Shown piece after piece: positions 17,752 through 25,627 of a stretch of DNA of 64,000 nt; positions within the stretch are counted from its first letter, which is position 1; each line of letters begins with the position of its first letter. The stretch covers positions 434,001-498,000 of the forward strand of contig NZ_JAPZSK010000006.1 in assembly GCF_027531815.1 (NCBI RefSeq), written 5' to 3'. This stretch comes from Gemmatimonas sp. GTDB lineage: Bacteria; Gemmatimonadota; Gemmatimonadetes; Gemmatimonadales; Gemmatimonadaceae. The notes beneath the pieces were generated by a model that was not told the DNA's origin, did not search any database, and saw nothing but the letters and a program-made list of their open reading frames with translations. The position numbers and the translations under genes are program-made.

Positions 17752-19152
17752 ATGCGGTTGCGCGGGACATCCGGGCCCGCTTACGCTCACACCACGATGT
17801 GTGCGCTGCGCCGGACGCCCGCGGCGGGAGGTGACGACCTCGTCTCCCTCGATACGCCTCCCGCTCCCGGAGGTGCCCTCGACGTGCCCGCAGCGGCCGC
17901 CGCATCGGTCGACGCCCCGGAGTTTGCCGCGGCCCGGCGCTTCATCCTGCAGCTCGCGCGGCAGCTGCACCAGCACGGCACCCCGGCGCATCGGCTCGAG
18001 GTGACGCTGTCGGTGCTGGCGCGCCGACTGGGGGTGCAGGCGGAGTTCTTCTCCACCCCCACCAGCATCATGGTGGGCATCGGCACCCTCGAACAGCAGC
18101 GCGTGCATCTGCTGCGCGTGAATCCCGGGGAGCCCAACCTGGGGCATCTGTCGCGGCTGGGCGAGATCGTGCGTCAGGTCATGGACGGCGAGATCACCCC
18201 CGCCGAGGGGCTGCGGCGCATCGAGGTCATGGATGCCGAGCCGCCGGCGTATCCCACGTGGCTGGTGATGGTCGCGTTCGTGCTGGCGTCCACGGCCATC
18301 GCCTGTTTCCTCAAGCTGCGGGTGGGCGATGTGGCGGTGGCGGCGGCCCTGGGGCTCGTCACAGCGGTCACGGTAATCACCGCCAGCCGGTGGGAGAGCA
18401 CGCGTCACGTGACCGAACCGCTCACGGCGTTCATCGTGACCACGCTGGCATTCACCGTAGATGGCCTGCTGGGCACGCGCACGGGGTACGCCACCAGTCT
18501 GGCCGGCCTCGCGATCCTGCTGCCCGGCCTCACCTTCACCGTGGCCCTCACCGAGCTGTCCACCCGGCACCTGGCATCGGGCACGGCACGCCTGAGCGGC
18601 GCCATCGTCACCTTCTTGGGGCTCGGGTTCGGGCTGGCGCTGGGGGCCAAGGCAGGGGGGGCGGCCGGGGCGCTGCTGCGCGACCTGCTCCCGGTCATGG
18701 GGGGGGCGCTGCCGCGGGCGCCGCTTCCCTGGTGGACGGAGTGGGCCGGGCTGCTGGTGGCCCCACTCGCATTTACCGTGCTCCTGAGCGCGCGACGGCA
18801 GGATGCGCCGCTCATCGTGGTGGCCTGCGCCGCCGCCTATGTGACGAGCAAGCTGGCTGGCGCGGCGGTGGGTGAAGAGCTGGGCGCGTTTCTGGGGGCC
18901 TTCGTGGTAAGTGCCGGCAGCAACATTCTGGCGCGCGTGCGGCGTCGCGTGGCCATGGTCACGCAGGTGCCGGGGCTGCTCATCCTCGTGCCGGGCAGCA
19001 TCGGCTTTCGCAGCATGACCTCGCTGCTGGGCCAGGAGGTGGAGACGGGCATACAGACCGCCTTCCGCGTGGCCATCGTGGGCATTTCGCTGGCGGCCGG
19101 CATTCTGGCCGGCAATGTGGTGACGCGGGCGGCGAATCGGATTCGGCCGTAG
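17752..19152 (+). CDS. ThrE-type threonine/serine exporter family protein
   Basis: The protein joins the two halves that are separate genes in many bacteria: a ThrE domain (residues about 55-300, HQHGTPAHRLEVTLSVLARRLGV and the PTWLVMVAFVLASTAIACFLKL membrane stretch) and a ThrE_2 domain (about 320-460, AFLGAFVVSAGSNILARVRRR and TQVPGLLILVPGSIGFRSM). About ten membrane segments are expected. Such proteins export threonine and serine. The first ATG at 17752 has a GGAG only two bases away; an ATG at 17797 is the alternative and would remove 15 poorly conserved residues. It diverges from the FKBP gene and converges with the MFS gene. Confidence 0.88.
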   Translation: MRLRGTSGPAYAHTTMCALRRTPAAGGDDLVSLDTPPAPGGALDVPAAAAASVDAPEFAAARRFILQLARQLHQHGTPAHRLEVTLSVLARRLGVQAEFFSTPTSIMVGIGTLEQQRVHLLRVNPGEPNLGHLSRLGEIVRQVMDGEITPAEGLRRIEVMDAEPPAYPTWLVMVAFVLASTAIACFLKLRVGDVAVAAALGLVTAVTVITASRWESTRHVTEPLTAFIVTTLAFTVDGLLGTRTGYATSLAGLAILLPGLTFTVALTELSTRHLASGTARLSGAIVTFLGLGFGLALGAKAGGAAGALLRDLLPVMGGALPRAPLPWWTEWAGLLVAPLAFTVLLSARRQDAPLIVVACAAAYVTSKLAGAAVGEELGAFLGAFVVSAGSNILARVRRRVAMVTQVPGLLILVPGSIGFRSMTSLLGQEVETGIQTAFRVAIVGISLAAGILAGNVVTRAANRIRP

Positions 19153-19205
19153 GGTTCGGACTGAGAACCGAGAACTGTCACCAGGAACCAGCAACTCCCT
19201 GCCTG

Positions 19206-19219
19206 AACGAGATCTCGTT
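19206..19219. terminator. 14-bp perfect palindrome between convergent genes
   Basis: AACGAGATCTCGTT is fully self-complementary and lies in the roughly 110-bp gap between the ThrE-type gene (+) and the MFS gene (-). The surrounding words GAACCGAGAACTG and CAGGAACCAGCAACTC resemble the arms of the hairpin at 13391-13465. It might terminate both genes, but no T-run is present. Confidence 0.35.
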
Positions 19220-19260
19220 GTGGCGGGGAGTCTGAAGTTCGTAGTTGTGGTCGACAGTGC

Positions 19261-20670
19261 TTAGTCGGTGACCGTGGCCCGCAGCGCGCCAACCGTAGTC
19301 ACGAACGCCGGCCGCGCCCACGCCAGCAGCGCCAGGGCGATGCTCATGCCGGCGACGGTGGTAATGGCGAGGCTCCAGCGCAGGGCTTGCGGGTCGCCGA
19401 AGACCCGATCGGTGAGCAGCGCCACGGCGGTGGGGCCGAGCGCGCCGCTCACGAGATTCACCACCAGCTGATAGATCGCGCTCCCCTGCCCGCGCATGCG
19501 CGGCGGCATGGCTTCGGCGATGGCAGCATTGGCCGCGCCCCACGGCATGGCGGCGAACACGTTGACCGGCACCAGGAGCACGGCCACCAGCGTGGCACTG
19601 GGCACCACGGGGTAGAGTCCGGCACACAGCAGCATGGCCAACGCCCCCAGGAGCCCCACGCGCAATGGCGCGTCGAGGTGCCCCTGCCGCGCCCACGCAT
19701 CGTTGAGCCGGCCGCCCAGCATGACACCGATGGGGCCGATCGTGAAGGTGAGAACGCCCTGCAGCGTCCCCGCCTGCTGCACCGTCCAGCCGTGCGTGCG
19801 AATGAGGAAAGTGGCCAGCCAGAACCCGATGGCGTAGTTCACGCTCGCCGACGCCGCAAAACCAAACGAGAGGGCGCCAACGGTGCGGGCGTTGGCCCGC
19901 ACGTAGCGCATGACCTCTCCGAAGGAGGCCACCGGCTCCGCGGCCGCGCGCGCGTCCACAGCCGAGGCGGAGCGGTCAGCAACTGCCTGGGCGGCCGCTT
20001 CGGCGCGCGGTTCGCGAATGGTGAGCGCCAGCAGCGCAATGAGCAGCCCCGGCAGCCCCACCCAGAAGAACACCGTCTGCCACGGATGAATGGCCCCCAC
20101 GAGCGGCAGGGTCATGAACCCCGGGGCGTCCACGCGCCCCACCACATACGCGCCCAGCGCGTACGCCACCCCTGATCCGGCAAAGGTGCCCACCATGTAC
20201 GTGCTCATGGCGGTGCCCAGCAGCTTGCGCGGAAACTGGTCGGCAATGATGGAGACCGCCGCCGGCCCGAGCGTGGCTTCCCCTACCCCCACGCCCACGC
20301 GCGCCACGAAGAGTTGCCCGAAGGTGCGCGCCATGCCGGTGGCCGCCGTCATGAGACTCCACACTGCCACGCCCAGCGCCACGATGCGCGGCCGCATGCC
20401 GCGATCGACCCAGCGGCCAATGGGGAGTCCGAGCACCGAGTAGAAGAGCACGAAGCCGAGCCCGGCGAGTAGGCTGACCTGCGTATCGGTGATGTGCAGA
20501 TCACGCTTGATCGGCTCCACCAGCAGCGACAGGATCTGCCGGTCCACGAACCCCGAGACGTTGGCCAGCGTGAGCACGGCCACCGCATACCAGGCACGCG
20601 CGAGGCTGGGCGCCGCCGGGGCGGTGGCGGGGGCGGTGGTAGACGATGCGGGAGGCGGCGGCGCGGTCAC
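19261..20670 (-). CDS. MFS transporter, spinster-like
   Basis: The 469-residue protein has twelve predicted membrane segments and the MFS signatures GRWVDRGMRPRIVALG (loop 2-3 motif) and VARVGVGVGEATLGPAAVSIIAD (helix 4-5). The GEATLGPAA sequence is typical of the spinster-like group, whose bacterial members are mostly uncharacterised. An Ala-rich cytoplasmic loop joins the two halves (around residue 230). The start is a GTG at 20670 after an Ala/Pro/Thr-rich leader of 20 residues. The start region faces the phosphopantetheinyl transferase gene. The substrate is unknown. Confidence 0.9.
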   Translation of the reverse strand: MTAPPPPASSTTAPATAPAAPSLARAWYAVAVLTLANVSGFVDRQILSLLVEPIKRDLHITDTQVSLLAGLGFVLFYSVLGLPIGRWVDRGMRPRIVALGVAVWSLMTAATGMARTFGQLFVARVGVGVGEATLGPAAVSIIADQFPRKLLGTAMSTYMVGTFAGSGVAYALGAYVVGRVDAPGFMTLPLVGAIHPWQTVFFWVGLPGLLIALLALTIREPRAEAAAQAVADRSASAVDARAAAEPVASFGEVMRYVRANARTVGALSFGFAASASVNYAIGFWLATFLIRTHGWTVQQAGTLQGVLTFTIGPIGVMLGGRLNDAWARQGHLDAPLRVGLLGALAMLLCAGLYPVVPSATLVAVLLVPVNVFAAMPWGAANAAIAEAMPPRMRGQGSAIYQLVVNLVSGALGPTAVALLTDRVFGDPQALRWSLAITTVAGMSIALALLAWARPAFVTTVGALRATVTD

Positions 20671-20726
20671 CTGTCAAAGCTGATGGGCGGCTCACACAAT
20701 TGCACCCGGGGATCGTACCTTTCCGC

Positions 20727-21446
20727 ATGATCCGTGAGAACACCGTGGTGACCCGCGCCGTCGTGCCCGACGTGCCGGACGAGGGGTGGGACGATCTGCT
20801 CGACCGCGCCGTTGGCTCAGGCTCGCTGCATCCCCTGGAGGCGTCGTTCGCGCGCGGCTTGCCTGCCCCACGACGTGCCACCTTCGTGGCCGGCCGGCAG
20901 GCCCTGCGCGATGCGCTGAGCACCGTGGCGCCCGTGGTCGGCGCGACACTCGACGCGCCCATTCTGCGCACGCATCGCGGGGCTCCCGCCCTCCCGTCGG
21001 TTGTGACAGGCTCGGTGTCGCACAAGCGCACGCTCGCCATGGCGGCGGTGGCCCCGCGCGGCGGCACCCTGCAGCACATCGGGCTCGACCTCGAGCGGCG
21101 CCCGCAGGCGGACGACCTGCGGCGCCCGTCCATCGCCCGCAAGATCCTCACCGGGCGTGAATTCGAATACGTGCAGCAGTGGGGCGACGACACGCTGGTG
21201 GGGCGCGAGCACGTGCTGGTGCACTTCGCGCTCAAGGAAGCCGTCTACAAGGCCATCGACCCGTTCGTCGAGCGCTACGTGCGTTTCACCGAAGTGGAGC
21301 TCGAGATGGCCGGCGATGGTCGGCCGGAGGTGACCCTGCTGCTCCCGGAGGGCTCGGTGGCCGACGTGCGGGTCGAGGCGGGCTGGCAGCTGGACGGCGA
21401 GTGGATTGTGGCGTGGGCGGAGAGTCATCGGGAACGGCGCGTGTAA
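20727..21446 (+). CDS. 4'-phosphopantetheinyl transferase, EntD/Sfp-like
   Basis: The 239-residue protein carries the family signature in order: TGSVSHKRTLAMAAVAP (P1/P2 region), HIGLDLER (Mg-binding Asp and Glu) and HFALKEAVYKAIDP (the WxxKEAxxK-like motif). It transfers phosphopantetheine from coenzyme A to carrier proteins of fatty-acid, polyketide or non-ribosomal peptide synthesis. The EntD type usually serves siderophore or other secondary metabolism, but no carrier-protein gene is present in this window. I choose the ATG at 20727; the open frame runs 27 codons further upstream across the promoter of the divergent MFS gene. Confidence 0.88.
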   Translation: MIRENTVVTRAVVPDVPDEGWDDLLDRAVGSGSLHPLEASFARGLPAPRRATFVAGRQALRDALSTVAPVVGATLDAPILRTHRGAPALPSVVTGSVSHKRTLAMAAVAPRGGTLQHIGLDLERRPQADDLRRPSIARKILTGREFEYVQQWGDDTLVGREHVLVHFALKEAVYKAIDPFVERYVRFTEVELEMAGDGRPEVTLLLPEGSVADVRVEAGWQLDGEWIVAWAESHRERRV

Positions 21447-21483
21447 CGGCCGCTGCTCCCCCTGTCCCCCCGCCTACCTCGTC

Positions 21484-22275
21484 CTACCTCCGCCGCGCCA
21501 CGTGCCGCGCCACCCCGCCAAACAGGTACCGCCGCACGCTCACCACGTCGAAGCCCTCGTCGTGCAGCAGCGCGCTGAACGCGCGATCGCTCATGAAATG
21601 CGCAATGCTGCGCGCGATGTAACCGTACACCACCGGGTCACGATGCCACAGGTAGCCCACCAGGTCGCCGGCCACCTGCAGGTACCCCAAGAAAAGCGCG
21701 CGCCACGGCGCAAAGTCGGGGCGGTAGAAATCGAGCGTCACGAGCACGCCACCGGGGCGCAGCACGCGGGCCATTTCGCGCACCGCCCCGCGGGCATCGG
21801 GCACATTGCGCACGGCGTAGCTCGCGGTGACCACGTCCACGGACGCATCGGCCTGCGGTAGTGCCATCATGTCCCCTACCATGGGGGTCACGGCAGCCAG
21901 CACATCGGGGTCGCGCTGCGCGAGGCGTCGCTGCGCCTCGTCGATCATGCGGGGCGAGGCGTCGAGCGCGTCCACCTGTACGCCAGGCCAGAGCCGCGCC
22001 AGCGCCACGGCGAGGTCACCTGTGCCGGTGGCAAGGTCGAGCGCCTCCCGCACCGGCCGAATACGACGCGCCGACTCGCGCGCGGCGTCGAGCGCTTCGC
22101 GCTTCCACCCGCCGTCCATGCCGAAGGAGAACCAGCGCGTGAACTGGTCGTAGCGCGGCGCGATGATGTCGAACATGGGGGTCACGAACGCCTGCTTGAG
22201 CGTCGGGTCGCTCAAGTGCTCCTCGACGTCGAGTGACCGGAGCACGGCCTCCGGGGGCGGGGTATATTCCGTCAT
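21484..22275 (-). CDS. ubiE: demethylmenaquinone/ubiquinone C-methyltransferase
   Basis: The 263-residue class I SAM methyltransferase matches UbiE/MenG, with motif I LDLATGTGDLAVALA and the post-motif signature YAVRNVPDARGAVREMARVLRPGGVLV. The C-terminal part (LLHDEGFDVVSVRRYLFGGVARHVA) is the usual UbiE end. It methylates the quinone ring in menaquinone (or ubiquinone) synthesis and so supports both respiration and the photosynthetic electron chain. Gemmatimonas are known as menaquinone users, so the MenG activity is more likely. It converges with the phosphopantetheinyl transferase gene (37 bp apart). Confidence 0.92.
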   Translation of the reverse strand: MTEYTPPPEAVLRSLDVEEHLSDPTLKQAFVTPMFDIIAPRYDQFTRWFSFGMDGGWKREALDAARESARRIRPVREALDLATGTGDLAVALARLWPGVQVDALDASPRMIDEAQRRLAQRDPDVLAAVTPMVGDMMALPQADASVDVVTASYAVRNVPDARGAVREMARVLRPGGVLVTLDFYRPDFAPWRALFLGYLQVAGDLVGYLWHRDPVVYGYIARSIAHFMSDRAFSALLHDEGFDVVSVRRYLFGGVARHVARRR

Positions 22276-22310
22276 CGTCAGGAAGTGTACACCCTGATCA
22301 CCCGCATGCG

Positions 22311-22838
22311 ATGCGTCACCGCTCCGGAACCGTCCGTGTCAGTACCGTGGTGCTGCTCGTCGTGGCCTTCGCCTGTGCCGCGCTCGTGGGCCAGCGCGTG
22401 TACGCGCGCACGGCGCAGGACAAGCTCGCCACCGCCATCGTGCGCGACGCCACGGGCCAGCGCGTGGCGCTGGTGCCCAAAAGCCAACCCACCGTGGTCA
22501 TGGTGAGTTCGCGCACGTGCTCCTGGTGCAAAAAAGCGCTGGCGGACTTCGGGCAGATGGCCGAGGGCCAGCCCGTGCCGGGGCTCACGCTGTTCACGCT
22601 GGAGGGGGCGGCCGACGGCGGCCCCATGCTGGAGAAGGAAGGGCTGCGCGGGGCGCGGCTCGTGGGGCCCGCCGGCTCGCGCGAAGAGGCCGAGCGGCTG
22701 TTCCGCTATCCCGGCACCCCCACCTTCATCGCGTTCGACCGCAACGGCCGTGTGGTGCACACGATTCCCGGCTATCCCATTCGGCCGGAGCTGGCCCGCC
22801 TGTTCGCGGTCATGGTGCGGGAGACGGAGCTGCCGTAA
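22311..22838 (+). CDS. membrane-anchored thioredoxin-like protein
   Basis: The 175-residue protein has an N-terminal membrane anchor or signal (VVLLVVAFACAALVGQRVYA) and a thioredoxin fold with a CSWC redox pair (SSRTCSWCKKALADF) and the cis-proline loop in FRYPGTPTFIAFD. It is expected to work in the periplasm as a thiol-disulfide protein. The CSWC pair and its location beside a VKOR gene suggest a disulfide-forming or isomerising pair. I start at the ATG at 22311; the frame extends upstream into the ubiE promoter region without a better start. The last 29 bp overlap the end of the VKOR gene on the other strand. Confidence 0.82.
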   Translation: MRHRSGTVRVSTVVLLVVAFACAALVGQRVYARTAQDKLATAIVRDATGQRVALVPKSQPTVVMVSSRTCSWCKKALADFGQMAEGQPVPGLTLFTLEGAADGGPMLEKEGLRGARLVGPAGSREEAERLFRYPGTPTFIAFDRNGRVVHTIPGYPIRPELARLFAVMVRETELP

Positions 22839-23253
22839 CCCGCTTCCACTCCACGAACATCAGCGCCGTGAGCACCGTGATGGACACGGCGGACACGGCG
22901 CACCACGGGCAGAAGCCCTTGAGAATGATGAACTCGGCGTACTTGAGCCGCAGCGTGAAGAGAAACGCGGGAAACACCAGCAGCTGCAGCGCGCGCGCCG
23001 GCCACGCCTCGTCTTCGAACTGCGTGAGCGAGCCCACGGTGGCCACCACGAAGATGAGCGTGTAGCCCACCGCACCAATGAGCGCGACATCGACACCCAG
23101 GAACCAGCCATACCGACTCCCCTGGATGTACTCGCACCCCCCGGTCCCCCCGCAGGCCAGCGACCCGGCGAGTCCGATTTTCCACAGGTGCAGATAGGTG
23201 GCCACGAGGGCGTTGATCAGCGCCACGATGGCGATGAACTTGCGAAGACTCAC
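22810..23253 (-). CDS. vitamin K epoxide reductase (VKOR) family protein
   Basis: The 147-residue integral membrane protein has the VKOR cysteines: an outer pair in SLACGGTGGCEYIQG and the quinone-facing CxxC in KGFCPWCAVSAVS. Four membrane helices can be drawn (from residue 5, and around 65, 100 and 120). VKOR re-oxidises periplasmic thioredoxin-like or DsbA partners and passes electrons to quinone, replacing DsbB. The start is taken as the GTG at 23253 (VSLRKFIAIVALI), because the open frame upstream is arginine/histidine-rich shadow sequence; no strong ribosome binding site is visible. It converges on and overlaps the thioredoxin-like gene, its likely redox partner. Confidence 0.87.
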   Translation of the reverse strand: MSLRKFIAIVALINALVATYLHLWKIGLAGSLACGGTGGCEYIQGSRYGWFLGVDVALIGAVGYTLIFVVATVGSLTQFEDEAWPARALQLLVFPAFLFTLRLKYAEFIILKGFCPWCAVSAVSITVLTALMFVEWKRVTAAPSPAP

Positions 23254-23361
23254 GGTGGACTCGGTGCGGAGGAAATGGCGGCCGGATGCGACCCGGCTCC
23301 CGTGAATCCTAGATACCCGTACGCTTTCGGATAAGAGCACCGCGCTGTAGCTTCGCGCGCC

Positions 23362-23721
23362 ATGACGCCCGCCCCCGCCCCACCGCCCGTTGCCTCGTCG
23401 TCGCCGCGCCAGGCGGCACTGATTGCCACCCGGGCCGTGGCGGCCCAGCGCTGGCGTGTCGCGGCGCTCCTCACCGCGGGCATGGTCCTCGTGTACTTCG
23501 GGTTCATCGCCCTCGTGGCCTTTCAGCCCGCCCGGCTCGGCGCGCTCGTGAGCGACGGGTTGTCGGTGGGCATCGTGCTGGGCGCCTGCGTCATCGTGTC
23601 GGCGTGGCTGCTCACGTGGCTGTACGTCACGTGGGCGAATCGCGTGTACGACCCGGCGCTGGCGGCGCTCAAGGCCAACCATGGCCGCGCCGATTCGGCC
23701 GCCACGGAGCCCACGTCGTGA
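23362..23721 (+). CDS. DUF485 membrane protein upstream of actP
   Basis: The 119-residue protein has two membrane segments (AALLTAGMVLVYFGFIALVAF and VGIVLGACVIVSAWLLTWLYV) and the DUF485 (YjcH) pattern with TWLYVTWANRVYDPAL following the second segment. Such genes almost always sit directly before a sodium:solute symporter of the ActP type, as here, with a TGATG overlap of stop and start. Its exact role is unknown; a subunit or regulator of the transporter is the usual view. It runs divergently from the VKOR gene. Confidence 0.88.
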   Translation: MTPAPAPPPVASSSPRQAALIATRAVAAQRWRVAALLTAGMVLVYFGFIALVAFQPARLGALVSDGLSVGIVLGACVIVSAWLLTWLYVTWANRVYDPALAALKANHGRADSAATEPTS

Positions 23722-25283
23722 TGCAGACCACCGCAGCCGCCGCGGCCGCCCCCGCCACCACGTTCGGCACCCCCGACCCGGTGGCCATCGGCTTTTTCGC
23801 CGTCTTCATCTGCGTCACCCTGGGCATCACGTGGTGGGCGGCGCGACGTACGCAAACGGCCGAGCATTTCTATGCGGCTGGTCGCTCGGTGACCGCCGGG
23901 CAGAACGGCTTTGCCCTCGCCGGCGACTACATGAGCGCCGCCTCGTTCCTGGGGATCGCGGGGCTCGTCTCCACCAGCGGCTTCGATGGCCTCATCTATT
24001 CCACGGGATGGCTCGTGGGGTGGCCGGTGGTGCTCTTTCTCATCGCCGAACCGCTGCGCAACCTGGGGCGCTACACCTTCGCCGATGTGGTGGCAGCACG
24101 GCTGAATCCGGTGCCGGTGCGCATCAGCGCGGCGTATGGCACGCTGGCTACCATCGCGTTCTATCTCATTGCGCAGATGGTGGGGGCGGGGAGCCTCATC
24201 CGCCTGCTCTTCGGCATCCCGTACGAGTCGGCGGTGCTCATCGTGGGCGTGGCGATGATGGGGTACGTGCTCTTCGGCGGCATGCTCGCCACCACGTGGG
24301 TGCAGATCGTGAAGGCGGTGCTGCTGCTGGGCGGTGCCGCCCTGCTCGCCCTGCTGGTGCTGTCGCGCTTCGGCTTCGACCCGCGGGCCCTCTTCGCGGC
24401 CGCCGCCGCGCAACAGGGCGCGGGCGTGCTGGCTCCCGGCAAGCTGGTCTCCAACCCGCTCGATGCCATCTCCCTCGGGCTCGCGCTCATGTTCGGCACG
24501 GCGGGGCTGCCGCACATCCTCATGCGCTTCTACACCGTGCCCGATGCCGTCGCCGCCCGCAGGTCGGTGTTCATCGCCACGGGGCTCATTGGGCTGTTCT
24601 ACCTCATGACGTTCATCCTCGGCTTCGGCGCCATGGTGTTGGTGGGTCCCACTGCCATCAAGAGCATCGACGCCGGCGGCAACATGGCGGCACCGATGCT
24701 GGCCGAGCTGCTCGGCGGACGCCCGTTCTTGGGCTTCATCGCCGCCGTGGCCTTTGCCACCATTCTCGCCGTGGTGGCCGGACTGGCGCTGTCGGGTGCC
24801 GCCGCCATTTCCCATGACCTCTGGTCGAGCGTGGTGCGTAAGGGACACCCGAAGCCTGGCGAGGAGCTCAAGGTGGCCCGCCTGGCCACCATCGGCCTTG
24901 CGCTCGTGGCCATGGCGCTCGGCGTGGCCTTCAAGGGGCAGAACGTGGCCTTCATGGTGGGGCTGGCGTTCGCCATCGCCGCGAGCGCCAACTTCCCGGC
25001 GCTCGTGCTGAGCGTGTTCTGGCGCCGCACCAGCACGGCCGGCGCCGCCGCCAGCATGGTGGTGGGTACCACCGCCACGCTGACGCTCATTGCGCTGTCG
25101 CCCGCCGTCCAGATGGATCTGCTGCACAAGAGCAGCGCCATGTTCCCGCTCAAGAACCCGGCGCTGGTCACCATTCCGCTGTCCTTCCTCACGGGCATAC
25201 TCGTGTCGCTGCTGGCTCCGGATGCCAACGGCGATACCCGCTATACCGCCCTCGAACAGCGGCTCCTGTTGGGTGAAGACTGA
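23721..25283 (+). CDS. actP: cation/acetate symporter
   Basis: The 520-residue sodium:solute symporter (SSS family) has about 13 membrane segments. Visible signatures are TAEHFYAAGRSVTAGQNGFALAGDYMSAASFLG (helix 2 region), NLGRYTFADVVAARL and GTAGLPHILMRFYTVPD, the last being the conserved mid-protein motif of ActP-like transporters. It takes up acetate and related monocarboxylates with a cation, which suits photoheterotrophic growth. It is coupled to the DUF485 gene by a TGATG overlap. The paired palindromes at 25413-25442 lie 130 bp after the stop and may end the transcript. Confidence 0.93.
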   Translation: MQTTAAAAAAPATTFGTPDPVAIGFFAVFICVTLGITWWAARRTQTAEHFYAAGRSVTAGQNGFALAGDYMSAASFLGIAGLVSTSGFDGLIYSTGWLVGWPVVLFLIAEPLRNLGRYTFADVVAARLNPVPVRISAAYGTLATIAFYLIAQMVGAGSLIRLLFGIPYESAVLIVGVAMMGYVLFGGMLATTWVQIVKAVLLLGGAALLALLVLSRFGFDPRALFAAAAAQQGAGVLAPGKLVSNPLDAISLGLALMFGTAGLPHILMRFYTVPDAVAARRSVFIATGLIGLFYLMTFILGFGAMVLVGPTAIKSIDAGGNMAAPMLAELLGGRPFLGFIAAVAFATILAVVAGLALSGAAAISHDLWSSVVRKGHPKPGEELKVARLATIGLALVAMALGVAFKGQNVAFMVGLAFAIAASANFPALVLSVFWRRTSTAGAAASMVVGTTATLTLIALSPAVQMDLLHKSSAMFPLKNPALVTIPLSFLTGILVSLLAPDANGDTRYTALEQRLLLGED

Positions 25284-25627
25284 CCGCCACCCCTCGGCGA
25301 CGACCTCACGCGGCAGATTCGTCCGAGCATGATCCGAGACGCACGCGGCAAAACGCACCCGCGCCACCCCCTCGGCAGAAATGACCGCCTCACATTTCTT
25401 GTCTGAAGTTCGGGTCCGTACGGACCGCCGGAGCAATCCGGCAAGTCTTTATTGAAAAATGTCTTACACTGAGCTTGACGGGTCAGAACTGGCGCGCGCG
25501 CCCTGCCGGTTCCGGATCTGGCACGGTCTATGCTTCACACGGACGCGCCGCGCCGGCTGAGGCTGGTGAGGCGCGGGGTCCAGGCCAACGATGGCTGCGA
25601 CTCCCGCCGGACCCCGTGGACCCCTCC
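25284..25627. other. gene-free stretch before the diguanylate cyclase
   Basis: This 344-bp region has two adjacent perfect palindromes (25413-25442), a T-rich patch (25444-25468), and a GGGGTCC...GGACCCC stem around 25577-25618 just ahead of the diguanylate cyclase start. The open frame extends through it, but the residues are unlike the protein that follows. I found no match to the c-di-GMP riboswitch consensus. Confidence 0.5.
25413..25442. terminator. two adjacent palindromes, probable actP terminator
   Basis: GGTCCGTACGGACC (25413-25426) is a perfect 14-bp palindrome, immediately followed by GCCGGA-GCAA-TCCGGC (25427-25442), a six-pair stem closed by a GCAA tetraloop. AAGTCTTTATT follows. 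The second stem and weak T-stretch suit an intrinsic terminator for the DUF485-actP operon. Confidence 0.6.

Noticed and set aside
25520..25627. Possible c-di-GMP riboswitch ahead of the diguanylate cyclase
   Set aside because: A GGGGTCC/GGACCCC stem exists, but the conserved GEMM core bases are absent.
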